56,374 nt of DNA from a candidate division WOR-3 bacterium (GTDB lineage Bacteria; Hydrothermota; Hydrothermia; Hydrothermales; JAJRUZ01): contig JBDRZL010000014.1 in the NCBI GenBank assembly GCA_039803925.1, positions 1 to 56,374 of the forward strand, in the 5' to 3' direction. Each line of letters opens with the position of its first letter. Position 1 is the stretch's first letter. Under the pieces are notes generated by a model that had not been told where the DNA came from, ran no database searches, and saw nothing but the letters and a program-made list of their open reading frames with translations. This document shows, in pieces, positions 46,639 through 54,439 of this stretch. The position numbers were made by a program, and so were the translations under genes.

Positions 46639-47366
46639 TAAAAAACCTCCATTAAAAATAACCCTTGTGGGGGTGCTATAATTAAAGTGTCAGGAACATT
46701 TTCAAGGACTCTCTTAAAACCATCAAGATCATTCCTTGAAGCAAAATATACCATCTGGCCAACAAGACTTCTAACAAGTTTATTTAAAAATCTCTTTGCA
46801 TAAAAATATAAAAAAATTTTTTTACCCTTTCTTTCTGCATAACACTTTTCAATTTTCAAAAAACCGTTTCCCTCAGGTAAGGGAGAAAAGGGAGAAAAAT
46901 CTCTTTCAATCTCTGTTAGTTTAGTCATTTTATAGAATAAATTATAATTCAATTTAAAATTAATTTCCCAGGCATATAGTCTTTCAAGAGGGGACCTTTC
47001 AAGGAGAATTGTGTATCTATAGAGTTTTGCTTTTGCGGATCTTCTTGCATGAAATTTATTACTAACAATTTCAATTTCTTTTACATAAATATCTCTTGGT
47101 AAAATTGCATTCATAGCTTTTCTTAATTTTTCCCTATCACCTTCAAATCTTTCATAAAATATTTTTTTAGGTGCATCAAAGTGAGCTACCTGACCCAAAG
47201 CATGAACTCCCCTATCTGTCCTTGAAGCTCCCTGAATTAAACCTTTTGCACAGATAAGTTTTTTTGTAACTTCATCAAGAACACCCTGAACTGTTCTAAA
47301 ACCTTTTTGAACTTGCCAACCGTAAAAATTTGTTCCATCATATTCCAATTTAATTTTAAACCTCAT
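46635..47366 (-). CDS. truA: tRNA pseudouridine(38-40) synthase TruA
   Basis: TruA modifies U38-40 in the anticodon stem. The 243-residue protein has the motif EYDGTNFYGWQVQKG near 7-21, the catalytic Asp in ASRTDRGVHALGQ (Asp51 region), HARRSAKAKLYRY near 105-117, and FYAKRFLNKLVRSLVGQM near 186-203. Length is typical. It overlaps both neighbours by four bases, so translation is coupled through tatC-truA-DUF5683. Confidence 0.96.
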   Translation of the reverse strand: MRFKIKLEYDGTNFYGWQVQKGFRTVQGVLDEVTKKLICAKGLIQGASRTDRGVHALGQVAHFDAPKKIFYERFEGDREKLRKAMNAILPRDIYVKEIEIVSNKFHARRSAKAKLYRYTILLERSPLERLYAWEINFKLNYNLFYKMTKLTEIERDFSPFSPLPEGNGFLKIEKCYAERKGKKIFLYFYAKRFLNKLVRSLVGQMVYFASRNDLDGFKRVLENVPDTLIIAPPQGLFLMEVFY

Positions 47367-48049
47367 TTTTTTAATTTTTTTGCAAAAAATATAGAAAGTT
47401 CAAAAAGTAAAACAATAGGTATTGCTAAAATACTCATTGTTATAAAATCAGTTGAAGGTGTAAAAAGAGCTGCAAGAATAAAAATTAAAACAATAACTTC
47501 CCTTCTTTTCGATTTTAATAATTTATAATCGAGAATATTAAGTTTAACAAGAATTAAAATTAAGATTGGTAATTCAAAAAGGAGACCTGTGAAAATTGTA
47601 ACATATAAAAGGAAATTCACAATATCTGAAATATGCATAAGTGGTAACATTACATTTCCTGCAAAGGAAAGAAGAACTTTGATACCAAGAGGATAAATAA
47701 CAAATATTGAAAAGAAGAAACCCACATAGAAAAGGAAGGGAGATAAAATTATAAAGGGTTTAATGTTTTTAATTTCATTTTCATAAAGACCTGGTTTAAT
47801 AAATGCCCATAATTCATAAATCAAAAAGGGTATGGTAAAGAATATTCCCGATAAAAGAGAAACCTTCAATCTTACAATAAAAGCTTCCTGTGGAGAAAAA
47901 AAGTAAATTTCTCCGATTGGTTTTTTTATAAAATCTATAATTTTCAAAGAGAAAACAAAGGATATTAAAGTAAAGATAAATAGATAAATTATAACTCTTA
48001 TGATTCTTATTCTTAATTCTTCTAGATGCTCAAGGAAAGATTCCTCCAT
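47363..48049 (-). CDS. tatC: Sec-independent protein translocase TatC
   Basis: TatC is the receptor of the twin-arginine translocase in the inner membrane. The 228-residue protein begins with the signature FLEHLEELRIRIIRVI and has six hydrophobic segments. The first periplasmic loop carries FFSPQEAFIVRLKVS near 49-63 and YELWAFIKPGLYENE near 82-96, both family hallmarks. No tatA/tatB gene is nearby. It overlaps truA by four bases and the DUF4159 gene by one base. Confidence 0.94.
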   Translation of the reverse strand: MEESFLEHLEELRIRIIRVIIYLFIFTLISFVFSLKIIDFIKKPIGEIYFFSPQEAFIVRLKVSLLSGIFFTIPFLIYELWAFIKPGLYENEIKNIKPFIILSPFLFYVGFFFSIFVIYPLGIKVLLSFAGNVMLPLMHISDIVNFLLYVTIFTGLLFELPILILILVKLNILDYKLLKSKRREVIVLIFILAALFTPSTDFITMSILAIPIVLLFELSIFFAKKLKK

Positions 48050-48666
48050 CAGTAAGTTATTGCGTAAAGAAAAATGTTAATACCCATTTTAATTGCCTCT
48101 TCCCTTATTTCAGGTGGATCTCCATAAACATCTGTCCATCCGTCGGATATGTTTGAGTTATAAGTATAAAAGAGACATAATCTATCACCTATAAAAATTC
48201 CGTAACCCTTTGGTGGGCCTTCATAATGCTCGTGAATTTTTGGAAGACCTTTTTCAAATTTATAAAAAATATTATAAATAGCATGGTCAAAGGGAACCTC
48301 TTTAAGTTCTTTTTCAGGGAAAATTTTTTTAATTTCTCCTCTTATATATTTATCCATTCCATAATCATCATCAATATAAAGAAATCCACCTGATTCAAGG
48401 TATTCCCTTAAATTTTTAGCATCCATTTCTGAAAGTTCTACTTTTCCATGACCTGTCATAAAAAGGAGAGGATAATTCCTTATTCTTCTATCACCAACAT
48501 CAAGAACTACCTCTTGCTCTATCATATTTATTCCAGTTCTTTTTTCAATTTCCTTTGAAAGATTAGGAATAATTTCAGGGTCATTATACCAGTCTCCTCC
48601 TCCTTCATATTTAAGCCTGACGATCTGGAGTTCAAGTATTGAAAATAAAATTAGAAAAAGGAACAT
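48049..48666 (-). CDS. DUF4159-type exported protein
   Basis: The 205-residue protein has a signal peptide (MFLFLILFSILELQ), then VRLKYEGGGDWYNDPEIIPNL, PLLFMTGHGKVELSEMDAKNLREYLESGGFLYIDDD (quoted in parts: LLFMTGHG, YLESGGFLYIDDDYG), and the late ISDGWTDVYGDPPEIREEAIKMGINI. This pattern fits DUF4159, a glutamine-amidotransferase-like fold found next to MoxR/BatA genes elsewhere. Here no such partner is seen. Periplasmic location is inferred. It overlaps the HAD gene by 16 bases. Confidence 0.85.
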   Translation of the reverse strand: MFLFLILFSILELQIVRLKYEGGGDWYNDPEIIPNLSKEIEKRTGINMIEQEVVLDVGDRRIRNYPLLFMTGHGKVELSEMDAKNLREYLESGGFLYIDDDYGMDKYIRGEIKKIFPEKELKEVPFDHAIYNIFYKFEKGLPKIHEHYEGPPKGYGIFIGDRLCLFYTYNSNISDGWTDVYGDPPEIREEAIKMGINIFLYAITY

Positions 48667-49178
48667 ATATATTCTAATGCATCCTTAAAATTTTTTGCTA
48701 TAAAGCTCGGTTTCAAAGTCAATGGGTACCTTGTTTTTATATAAATTGTTATCATTCCCAGTTTATATCCAAATTCAATATCACTATCCTTATCTCCTAT
48801 CATAAATTTTTTTTCATAATCAAAGGGAAATTCCTTTTTCCATAATCTATAAAAATATAAACCCGGTTTCCTGCAAGAACACATTTCTATAGGTAAATGG
48901 GGACAAAAGTAATATTTTAAAATTTTAACCCTTTTTAAATATAAAAACTGATCAAGTCTTTCATTATTTCTTTTAACATCTATTTCCTTATAGTAACCTT
49001 TATTTATTCCAGACTGATTTGAAAAAACAAAAAAGTGAAAATTTAATTTTTTTAATTTATGAAGACCTTCTATAACATAATCATTTAATTTTAACTTAAA
49101 GGGATCACCAAGAGTTCCATAGTCCCTATCTTCTATTAGAACCCCGTCTCTATCAAGAAAAAGCAAGTTTCTTTTCAC
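48651..49178 (-). CDS. HAD phosphatase, heptose-bisphosphate/histidinol-phosphate phosphatase type
   Basis: The 175-residue protein has the HAD motifs DRDGVLI (residues 8-14), FSNQSGINKGYYKE near 52-65, the zinc loop CPHLPIEMCSCRKPG near 92-106, and GDKDSDIEFG near 128-137. That combination is typical of GmhB (heptose bisphosphate phosphatase), which serves LPS core heptose synthesis, and of histidinol phosphatases. No other heptose gene lies here, so substrate is open. It overlaps rdgB and DUF4159 genes. Confidence 0.85.
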   Translation of the reverse strand: MKRNLLFLDRDGVLIEDRDYGTLGDPFKLKLNDYVIEGLHKLKKLNFHFFVFSNQSGINKGYYKEIDVKRNNERLDQFLYLKRVKILKYYFCPHLPIEMCSCRKPGLYFYRLWKKEFPFDYEKKFMIGDKDSDIEFGYKLGMITIYIKTRYPLTLKPSFIAKNFKDALEYICSFF

Positions 49179-49762
49179 AAAATTTTTAAAAGAAATTCTT
49201 TTAACTCTTTAAGAGCTTTTCCCCTGTGAGAAATTTCATTCTTTTTTTCTAAACTTAATTCAGCAAAAGTTCTACCAAGGGGTGGATAAAGAAATAAAGG
49301 GTCATAACCAAAACCCGAAGCACCCCTTTCTTCATAGGTAATAAAACCTTCCACTTCTCCTCTGAATTTGAAAAAATTACTTTTATCAAGAAAAAAATAA
49401 ATTACACATATAAATTTAGCTTTTCTTTTTTCAAATGGAACACCTTCAAGCATTTTTAAAATTAATTTTCTATTTTCTTCATCTTTACCTGAATCTGAAA
49501 ATCTTTTTGAATAAATTCCAGGAAGGTTATCAAGATAATAAACAACAAGACCAGAATCTTCACCAATTGTTGGCATTCCTGAGATTAAATTTCCGTATTT
49601 TGCTTTAATAAAGGCGTTTTCATCAAAACTTCTCCCCTTTTCCTTAAATCCCTTTTCTATCCCAAAATCCCTTAAAGTTAGTATTTCTATATTTAATTCT
49701 TTTAAAAATTCTAAATATTCTCTTCTTTTACCCTGATTTGAAGTAGAAAGGAGTATTTTCAA
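49175..49762 (-). CDS. rdgB: XTP/dITP diphosphatase (RdgB/HAM1 type)
   Basis: This enzyme clears noncanonical purine nucleotides. The 195-residue protein begins LLSTSNQGKRREYLEFL and shows ENAFIKAKYGN near 47-57, IGEDSGLVVYYLDNLPGIYSKRFS near 66-89 and the GFGYDPLFLYPPLGRTFAELSLEKKNEISHRGKAL segment near 151-185 (diagnostic pieces GYDPLF, ISHRGKAL). Length is standard. It is four bases before the SPOR lipoprotein gene's end and overlaps the next gene by four. Confidence 0.95.
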   Translation of the reverse strand: MKILLSTSNQGKRREYLEFLKELNIEILTLRDFGIEKGFKEKGRSFDENAFIKAKYGNLISGMPTIGEDSGLVVYYLDNLPGIYSKRFSDSGKDEENRKLILKMLEGVPFEKRKAKFICVIYFFLDKSNFFKFRGEVEGFITYEERGASGFGYDPLFLYPPLGRTFAELSLEKKNEISHRGKALKELKEFLLKIL

Positions 49763-49766
49763 AAAA

Positions 49767-50321
49767 TTATCTCTTGGGTGTCACCTCTGTTTCTGCAATC
49801 CAGGCATCATAATAACCGAGGCTTCTTAACCTCATTTTCATTCTTTCAGCCTCTTCTCTTGAAATAAAATCACCCACTCTTACTTTATAATAAGGTGGAA
49901 TATATTCAACATAAACCTTATATTCTCCTTTAAGTCTTGCCTCTGCTTCTTTTGCGAATTTTTCAGCTTTTTCTTTATTTCCTGGTTTTGAAGCATCAAC
50001 AGCAAGAATCTGAACCCTGTAACCAAAAACTTTTGAAGGTGAAGGCTGAGGTGGAGGAGTTTCCTTTTTGGATGTGGGTGCAATAACAACTTCACCTTCT
50101 TCAACAGTTTCAGGTGCAGGGGATGGAGCAGGTGTTTCCTCTTCTGTGATAACCACTGTTTCTTCTCCTTTCTTTTCTTCTGGAGCAGGTTTCTTTTCTT
50201 CTTCTTCTCCAATAATTACAATCTCACTTTCTGTCTCTGCAGGTGTTGCTGGCTGAGCAGCTTGAGGTGCACAGAAATAATATAGACTAATAAAGAGCAA
50301 GAAATAAATTAACTTCTTCAT
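49767..50321 (-). CDS. SPOR-domain lipoprotein
   Basis: I start this at ATG 50321 (MKKLIYFLLFISLYYFCAP), where GGAGGAATT precedes it, and not the longer ORF from 50363; the latter would translate the leader motif. The product has 184 residues with a lipobox (SLYYFC, Cys17). A Pro/Glu/Ala/Thr-rich linker follows (about 20-105), then a C-terminal SPOR domain (YRVQILAVDA...YYKVRVGDFISREEAERMKMRL). SPOR domains bind denuded peptidoglycan at division sites. It is probably outer-membrane anchored. Confidence 0.88.
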   Translation of the reverse strand: MKKLIYFLLFISLYYFCAPQAAQPATPAETESEIVIIGEEEEKKPAPEEKKGEETVVITEEETPAPSPAPETVEEGEVVIAPTSKKETPPPQPSPSKVFGYRVQILAVDASKPGNKEKAEKFAKEAEARLKGEYKVYVEYIPPYYKVRVGDFISREEAERMKMRLRSLGYYDAWIAETEVTPKR

Positions 50322-50350
50322 ATTTTTATATAATTCCTCCTTTGCTTTAA

Positions 50351-50361
50351 GGATTTGAACC
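50351..50361 (-). promoter_or_regulatory. T-arm-like leader motif before the SPOR lipoprotein
   Basis: The minus strand reads GGTTCAAATCC, beginning eight bases after the predicted TATAAT and 29 bases before the ATG, ahead of the Shine-Dalgarno sequence. The stem is only GG/CC, without clear extension. Confidence 0.55.
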
Positions 50362-50369
50362 ATCTTATT

Positions 50370-50398
50370 ATTATAAATTTAAAATAATAAAAATGCAA
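50370..50398 (-). promoter_or_regulatory. Predicted promoter of the SPOR lipoprotein operon
   Basis: On the minus strand TTGCAT (50393-50398), 17 bases, TATAAT (50370-50375). It would drive the seven-gene string from the SPOR lipoprotein to the DUF5683 protein. Confidence 0.55.
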
Positions 50399-50982
50399 AA
50401 ATATTTAATTTATACAAAGGGGAAAAGTTTTACTGTTTATTTTCTAACTTCAGGAGGAGACTTTGAGGATTATGTAATTGGAGGAATTTCCTATCCTTAC
50501 AGATTCAATGCTAAGGATTTATTATTAAGTTACAGTTTTGAGGGTTCACCCTTTGATTACAAAGTAACTCTTGGTTTTCATGAATATAGAGACGAAATAA
50601 TAAGTGTAAATGGATATCCTGAAGATAAGGTAATATGGAACAGAGTAAGAGGTTTTCATTTAAATATTTCAATGGCTCAAACTTCAAAGGCATGGAGATC
50701 AGTATGTTATGGTATAGGTGGAACTTTTGGGTGGTTCAGGGATGAAGATTTAAAAAATGAAAAGGGGGTGCTTATTCCTGATAAAAAGGAGGGTCATGAA
50801 TATCACTTAAATTTTCAAAGAATGATTTTCATATAGGATTTCTAATTCCTACTTACAATCTTGAATTTGACCCCTATTTTGTTTATCAAATTAATTTTGA
50901 ACACATTGTTTTATCCCTTTATTTAAGAGCCAATATGTTAAGAAAAGGGGGAGGTATAGGTTTAAGTTTGGGTGTGAAATAA
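50393..50982 (+). pseudogene. Truncated and frameshifted outer-membrane-barrel-like gene
   Basis: The first segment (MQKYLIYTKGKSFTVYFLTSGG, through IPDKKEGHEYHLNFQR) stops at 50834-50836. In another frame it continues as HIGFLIPTYNLEFDPYFVYQINFEHIVLSLYLRANMLRKGGGIGLSLGVK and stop at 50980-50982 (quoted in part: IGFLIPTYNLEFDPYF, GGGIGLSLGVK), which reads as the last strands of a barrel. The protein has no signal peptide, so the 5' end is also missing. The coding ATG lies inside the promoter of the divergent SPOR gene, and no ribosome binding site is seen. A dead gene. Confidence 0.65.
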
Positions 50983-50986
50983 AAGT

Positions 50987-51016
50987 TTGAAGGGAAAGGT
51001 TTATATTCTTTATAAT
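50987..51016 (+). promoter_or_regulatory. Predicted promoter of tRNA(CAU)
   Basis: TTGAAG (50987-50992), 18-base spacer, TATAAT (51011-51016), ten bases before the tRNA. The aminotransferase gene 13 bases after the tRNA has no other visible promoter, so it is probably on the same transcript. Confidence 0.55.
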
Positions 51017-51026
51017 AAAAATTTAA

Positions 51027-51098
51027 GGCGGCGTAGCTCAGAGGCAGAGCAGGGGTTTCATAAGCCCTGTGTCGGCGGTTCGAATCCGCCCGCCGCCA
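51027..51098 (+). tRNA. tRNA with CAU anticodon (elongator Met or Ile2)
   Basis: The cloverleaf has acceptor GGCGGCG/CGCCGCC, D-arm GCTC/GAGC, anticodon stem GGGGT/GCCCT with loop TTCATAA giving CAT, and T-arm GGCGGTTCGAATCCGCC. The discriminator is A, and CCA is not encoded. The G1-C72 pair argues against an initiator tRNA. A CAU anticodon that TilS modifies would read AUA, so Ile2 is possible too. Confidence 0.93.
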
Positions 51099-51111
51099 CT
51101 TTCTCTTAAAA

Positions 51112-52320
51112 TTGTTCAAATTCGAATCAGCTACTTCCTTATCCCTTAAAACTGGCGGAATAAATTTAATTCTCAAAAAAGCAAAAGGTGACCTTGTATG
51201 GGATAAAAATAATAAAAAATATTATGACTTTACATCCTTTTTTGGCGTTTCTCTTTTTGGACACTTCAATCCCTTTATAATTAAAAAAGTTAAAGAATAC
51301 TTTAAAATTAAACCTCACTCAATGGCGGATCTCTTTCCTTATGAAAAAAGAGAAAAATTATCAGAAGAAATTGTTAAATTTTTTAAAAACAAAGATTTGC
51401 TCTGCACCTTTGGAATATCAGGAACTGATGCAATTGAAATAGCAATTAAAACTGCCTTTTTATATACAAAAAGAGAAAAAATAATTTCCTTCAAAAATTC
51501 ATACCACGGGCTTTCAATGTTCAACCTCTCTATTACAAATATTTATCATTTTAAAAAACCCTTTGAAAAATTTTTAAAAAATTACTCAATAGAAATTAAA
51601 TATCCTGAAAGAGAAGAGGAAATTGAAGATCTTGAAAGGAATTTAAAAAGTCTAAACTCAAAAGAAATTGCTGGAATTATTTTAGAACCCATACAGGGAA
51701 GAGGTGGAATAAAAGTTCCCCCCAAAAATTTTATTAAAATTCTCTATGAATATGCTAAACTTAATGATATTATATTAATAATTGATGAGGTTTTTTCAGG
51801 TTTTGCAAGAACAGGTAAAGATTTCTGCTTTCAATATGAAATAGATTTCCCTGATATTTTGTGCCTCGGGAAAGCACTCGGAGGCGGATTCCCAATTTCT
51901 GCCTGTGTGGGAAAAAAAGAAATTATGAAAGTTTGGGAAATAAAAGGAGATCCCCTTTATGCAACAACCTTTTTAACCCATCCTTTATCAATAATATCAT
52001 CCCTTGCCTTTTTAGAACTTTATAAAAAAGAAAATCCTTTAAAAATAGTAAAGGGAAAGGAGAAAATTTTTAAAGAACTACTTAAAAAATTAGAAAATAA
52101 AAGGGAAATTAAGGAAATAAGGGGAAAAGGAATTTTATGGGGGATAGAATTTAAGGACGAAAAACTATCTTTAAATTTATGGAAAAAATTAATAAAAAAA
52201 GGATTTTTAACACTTCTTGAAGGTGAAAAACACAATGTTTTAACTTTTGTCCCTTCTTTATATTTTTCAGAAAAAAAACTAAAAAAAATTATAGATTTTT
52301 TAGATATTTCTCTCCATTAA
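51112..52320 (+). CDS. Class III PLP-dependent aminotransferase
   Basis: The 402-residue protein belongs to the ornithine/acetylornithine/4-aminobutyrate group. The PLP Lys lies in LGKALGGGFPISACVG near 252-267. Other landmarks are GISGTDAIEIAIK near 101-113, SYHGLSMFN near 127-135, EPIQGRGGIKVPP near 191-203 and IDEVFSGFARTGK near 223-235. The start is taken as TTG at 51112, with no good Shine-Dalgarno sequence. It begins 13 bases after the tRNA. Donor specificity cannot be told; feeding semialdehyde to the P5C dehydrogenase at 8221-9783 is one idea. Its end overlaps the convergent ligase gene by 21 bases. Confidence 0.88.
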   Translation: MFKFESATSLSLKTGGINLILKKAKGDLVWDKNNKKYYDFTSFFGVSLFGHFNPFIIKKVKEYFKIKPHSMADLFPYEKREKLSEEIVKFFKNKDLLCTFGISGTDAIEIAIKTAFLYTKREKIISFKNSYHGLSMFNLSITNIYHFKKPFEKFLKNYSIEIKYPEREEEIEDLERNLKSLNSKEIAGIILEPIQGRGGIKVPPKNFIKILYEYAKLNDIILIIDEVFSGFARTGKDFCFQYEIDFPDILCLGKALGGGFPISACVGKKEIMKVWEIKGDPLYATTFLTHPLSIISSLAFLELYKKENPLKIVKGKEKIFKELLKKLENKREIKEIRGKGILWGIEFKDEKLSLNLWKKLIKKGFLTLLEGEKHNVLTFVPSLYFSEKKLKKIIDFLDISLH

Positions 52321-53823
52321 AAAAATTCTTCTTATCTCTTTTATATCTGCAATATCATGGGCACTTTTATCAAATCTGAACCTTTTAACCCTTGCAAACC
52401 TTAAGGAAAATCCTGAATTATAAACCTTACTTTCAATTACCTCATCAAAGGCAACTTCAACTACATAAAAGGGTTTAACCTTAATCATCCATCCAAAATT
52501 TTTTTCTGTTAAAGGAGGAAGATTTTTAGTAAGGAAAATCAAATCTTCTTCTTTTAGACCTTTAAAAGTTTTACCGAGATCAAGAAAATTTTTCCTTTCT
52601 TCATCAAGACAGGAAAGATGAAGATTTGATAAAAATCCCCTTCTTTTACCATGACCCCATTCAGCACCTGTTATAACAAGGTCAAGAGTATAAAATTTTT
52701 TCCATTTAAACCAGTATTTTCCTCTTTTTCCGTATGTATAAGGGCTCACAGGATCCTTGATAATTAAACCCTCATTCCCTTTTTCAATTGACTTTAAGAA
52801 AAAATTTTCTGCTTCATCCTTTTTATCAGTTATGATATAGGGCATTTTGATTTTTTCAGGAATTATCTCCTCAAGAATTTTCTTTCTTTCCTTAAGGGGG
52901 TAATCAAGTAAAAACTCTCCATCCACATAAAGAATATCAAAGACAAAGGGAGAAATATTTTCACTTTCAACATATTTTTTACCGAACTCCTTCATAAAAT
53001 CCTGAAAGGGAATAGAGATTCCCTTTTCATTTAAAATAACTCCTTCAGCATCCAGAATAAAATCTCTTTTAAATACCTTAAAAAATTCTGTTAGATTTTT
53101 TAATTTAAATGTTATATCTTTTAAATTTCTTGAAAATATCTTTATTTTATCCCTTTCCTTATGAATCTGGAGTCTTGCTCCATCAAGTTTGAATTCAAGT
53201 AAAAAATTTTTTCCCTTTTTAAAAAGTCTTAAAGGATCTTCTTCAATTTCTGCGAGCATAGGTGAAAGGGGCTCAAAAATTTTGGGGTTAAATTCTTTAA
53301 AAATTAAATTACCCTTTTCAAAAATTTCATAAACAAGTTCTAAGATATTTCCTCTTTTAAGTAATTTTTCTCCTTCTTTAATATCAATTCTCTTTGCCTT
53401 TAAAAGGGCTTTAAAAATAATTTTTTCCTTTGCACCCTGCCTTACTTCTCCAATTAAATAATCAACAAAAAATGCTCTTTCTTTTTCATTTAAGTTTTTG
53501 AAAAAATCCTTTAAAAGATAAAACCTTTGACTTAAAGAACCTTCCCCTTTAATAAAGCTCAATTTTTTGATAAATTCCTCTATTTCCTTTAGTTCTATTT
53601 CCCTTACAGAAAAATCCTTTATTGAAGCTAAAACTTCCCTTAAGAGGGAGTAACCTACATTCAATTTCCCATAAAGGGGGATTCCTGAGAGAAGTGAAAA
53701 AGAAATTTTAATTTCCTCTAAACTTAATTTTTCAAAAAAATCAGATAAAATAAATATTTTATCCTTTAAAGAACTTTTTTCCTTAACTTTTTCATAAATA
53801 TGAATAATTTCTGAAAAATACAT
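52300..53823 (-). CDS. lig: ATP-dependent DNA ligase, archaeal type
   Basis: The 507-residue protein resembles archaeal/eukaryotic ligase I. An N-terminal DNA-binding domain (about 1-200) is followed by the adenylation core with motif I FKLDGARLQIH (Lys near 213; usual form KxDGxR), motif III FVFDILYVDG-type PFVFDILYVDGE near 293-304, motif IV EGLIIKDP near 349-356 and motif V FKWKKF near 371-376. A C-terminal OB-fold ends RFARVKRFR. Bacteria normally use the NAD-dependent LigA; ligA is not in this window. It is divergent from the P460 gene and overlaps the aminotransferase at its tail. Confidence 0.93.
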   Translation of the reverse strand: MYFSEIIHIYEKVKEKSSLKDKIFILSDFFEKLSLEEIKISFSLLSGIPLYGKLNVGYSLLREVLASIKDFSVREIELKEIEEFIKKLSFIKGEGSLSQRFYLLKDFFKNLNEKERAFFVDYLIGEVRQGAKEKIIFKALLKAKRIDIKEGEKLLKRGNILELVYEIFEKGNLIFKEFNPKIFEPLSPMLAEIEEDPLRLFKKGKNFLLEFKLDGARLQIHKERDKIKIFSRNLKDITFKLKNLTEFFKVFKRDFILDAEGVILNEKGISIPFQDFMKEFGKKYVESENISPFVFDILYVDGEFLLDYPLKERKKILEEIIPEKIKMPYIITDKKDEAENFFLKSIEKGNEGLIIKDPVSPYTYGKRGKYWFKWKKFYTLDLVITGAEWGHGKRRGFLSNLHLSCLDEERKNFLDLGKTFKGLKEEDLIFLTKNLPPLTEKNFGWMIKVKPFYVVEVAFDEVIESKVYNSGFSLRFARVKRFRFDKSAHDIADIKEIRRIFLMERNI

Positions 53824-53845
53824 AAAAAATTTTTATCCTAAAAAC

Positions 53846-53874
53846 TTGAAATTTTCAAATTAATATTGTATAAT
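53846..53874 (+). promoter_or_regulatory. Predicted promoter of the P460-marR operon
   Basis: TTGAAA (53846-53851), 17 bases, consensus TATAAT (53869-53874). Transcription would start within the palindrome that follows (53876-53894), so a bound repressor would block it directly. Confidence 0.7.
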
Positions 53875-53875
53875 T

Positions 53876-53894
53876 TAGTTGGTATTACCAACTA
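53876..53894. promoter_or_regulatory. 19-bp palindrome, probable MarR operator
   Basis: TAGTTGGTA-T-TACCAACTA is a perfect 9+1+9 inverted repeat starting two bases after the -10 box. Its size and position suit a MarR-type dimer, and a MarR-family gene is second in this operon (54440). Autoregulation is inferred. Confidence 0.7.
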
Positions 53895-53897
53895 TTT

Positions 53898-53914
53898 TAG
53901 GGTTCAATCCCCTA
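53898..53914 (+). promoter_or_regulatory. Perfect T-arm-like stem-loop in the P460-marR leader
   Basis: TAGGG/CCCTA form five pairs around the loop TTCAATC, the exact shape of a tRNA T-arm (5-bp stem, 7-base loop, GG-TTCAA-N-Y-CC core). It follows the palindrome and precedes GAGGAGG and the ATG at 53936. Confidence 0.65.
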
Positions 53915-53935
53915 ATATTAAAAGAGGAGGTTATA

Positions 53936-54415
53936 ATGAAGGATTTAATTTTAAAGGCTATGATGAGCACATCCTTTTTTGTGCTCATCTCCTCAACAAA
54001 AACTTACTATCCTGAAAATTACAGAAACTGGTTCCATGTTAAAACTCTAATTCTTGAAGAAGGTCATCCACTATTTGAAGCCTTTGGAGGTATTCACCAT
54101 GTATATGCAAATGAAAAGGCTTACAAAGCTCTCTTAAATAATGAAAAAGTTTTCCCTGAGGGTTCTGTATTTGTTTTTGACCTTCTTGAAGTGGTTAAAG
54201 AAAATAATTCAGTGGCAGAGGGAAAAAGGAAGGTTCTTGCCTATATGAAAAAGCATGGTAAAAAATTATTTGCAGAAACCGGCAACTGGGAATTTGCTGC
54301 CTTTGCAGAAGGAGACCCTTCAAAACAGATTGTTAAGGATGCTAAAAGGGAATGTTTCAGTTGTCACGCCTCTCAGAAGGAAAAAGATTATATTTTCAGT
54401 GGTTGGAGAAAATAA
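53936..54415 (+). CDS. Cytochrome P460-like heme protein, exported
   Basis: From ATG 53936 (behind GAGGAGG) the product has 159 residues. It begins with a signal (MKDLILKAMMSTSFFVLISS). The body has YPENYRNWFHVKT...GHPLFEAFGGIHHVYAN near 24-60, FPEGSVFVFDLLEV near 70-85, and near the C-terminus CFSCHASQKEKDYIFSGW, one c-type heme site (CxxCH). This is the P460 / cytochrome c' beta fold, known to handle hydroxylamine or nitric oxide in some bacteria. The heme-crosslinking Lys cannot be assigned here. It leads the operon that encodes the MarR protein. Confidence 0.85.
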   Translation: MKDLILKAMMSTSFFVLISSTKTYYPENYRNWFHVKTLILEEGHPLFEAFGGIHHVYANEKAYKALLNNEKVFPEGSVFVFDLLEVVKENNSVAEGKRKVLAYMKKHGKKLFAETGNWEFAAFAEGDPSKQIVKDAKRECFSCHASQKEKDYIFSGWRK

Positions 54416-54439
54416 AAAATCTTTTCCTATAATTTCTCT

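Noticed and set aside
50322-50363. Extended N-terminus (MVQILKAKEELYKN) for the SPOR lipoprotein
   Set aside because: It would translate the leader motif and the Shine-Dalgarno sequence; the ATG at 50321 starts a proper signal peptide.
50919-51176. 85-residue ORF on the minus strand
   Set aside because: It runs antisense through the tRNA and the end of a broken gene; its RRADSNRRHRAYETPALPLSYAA segment is the well-known spurious translation of a tRNA gene's reverse strand.
53879-53935. Upstream start for the P460 protein
   Set aside because: It would begin in the palindrome and translate the hairpin and ribosome binding site; ATG 53936 is well placed after GAGGAGG.
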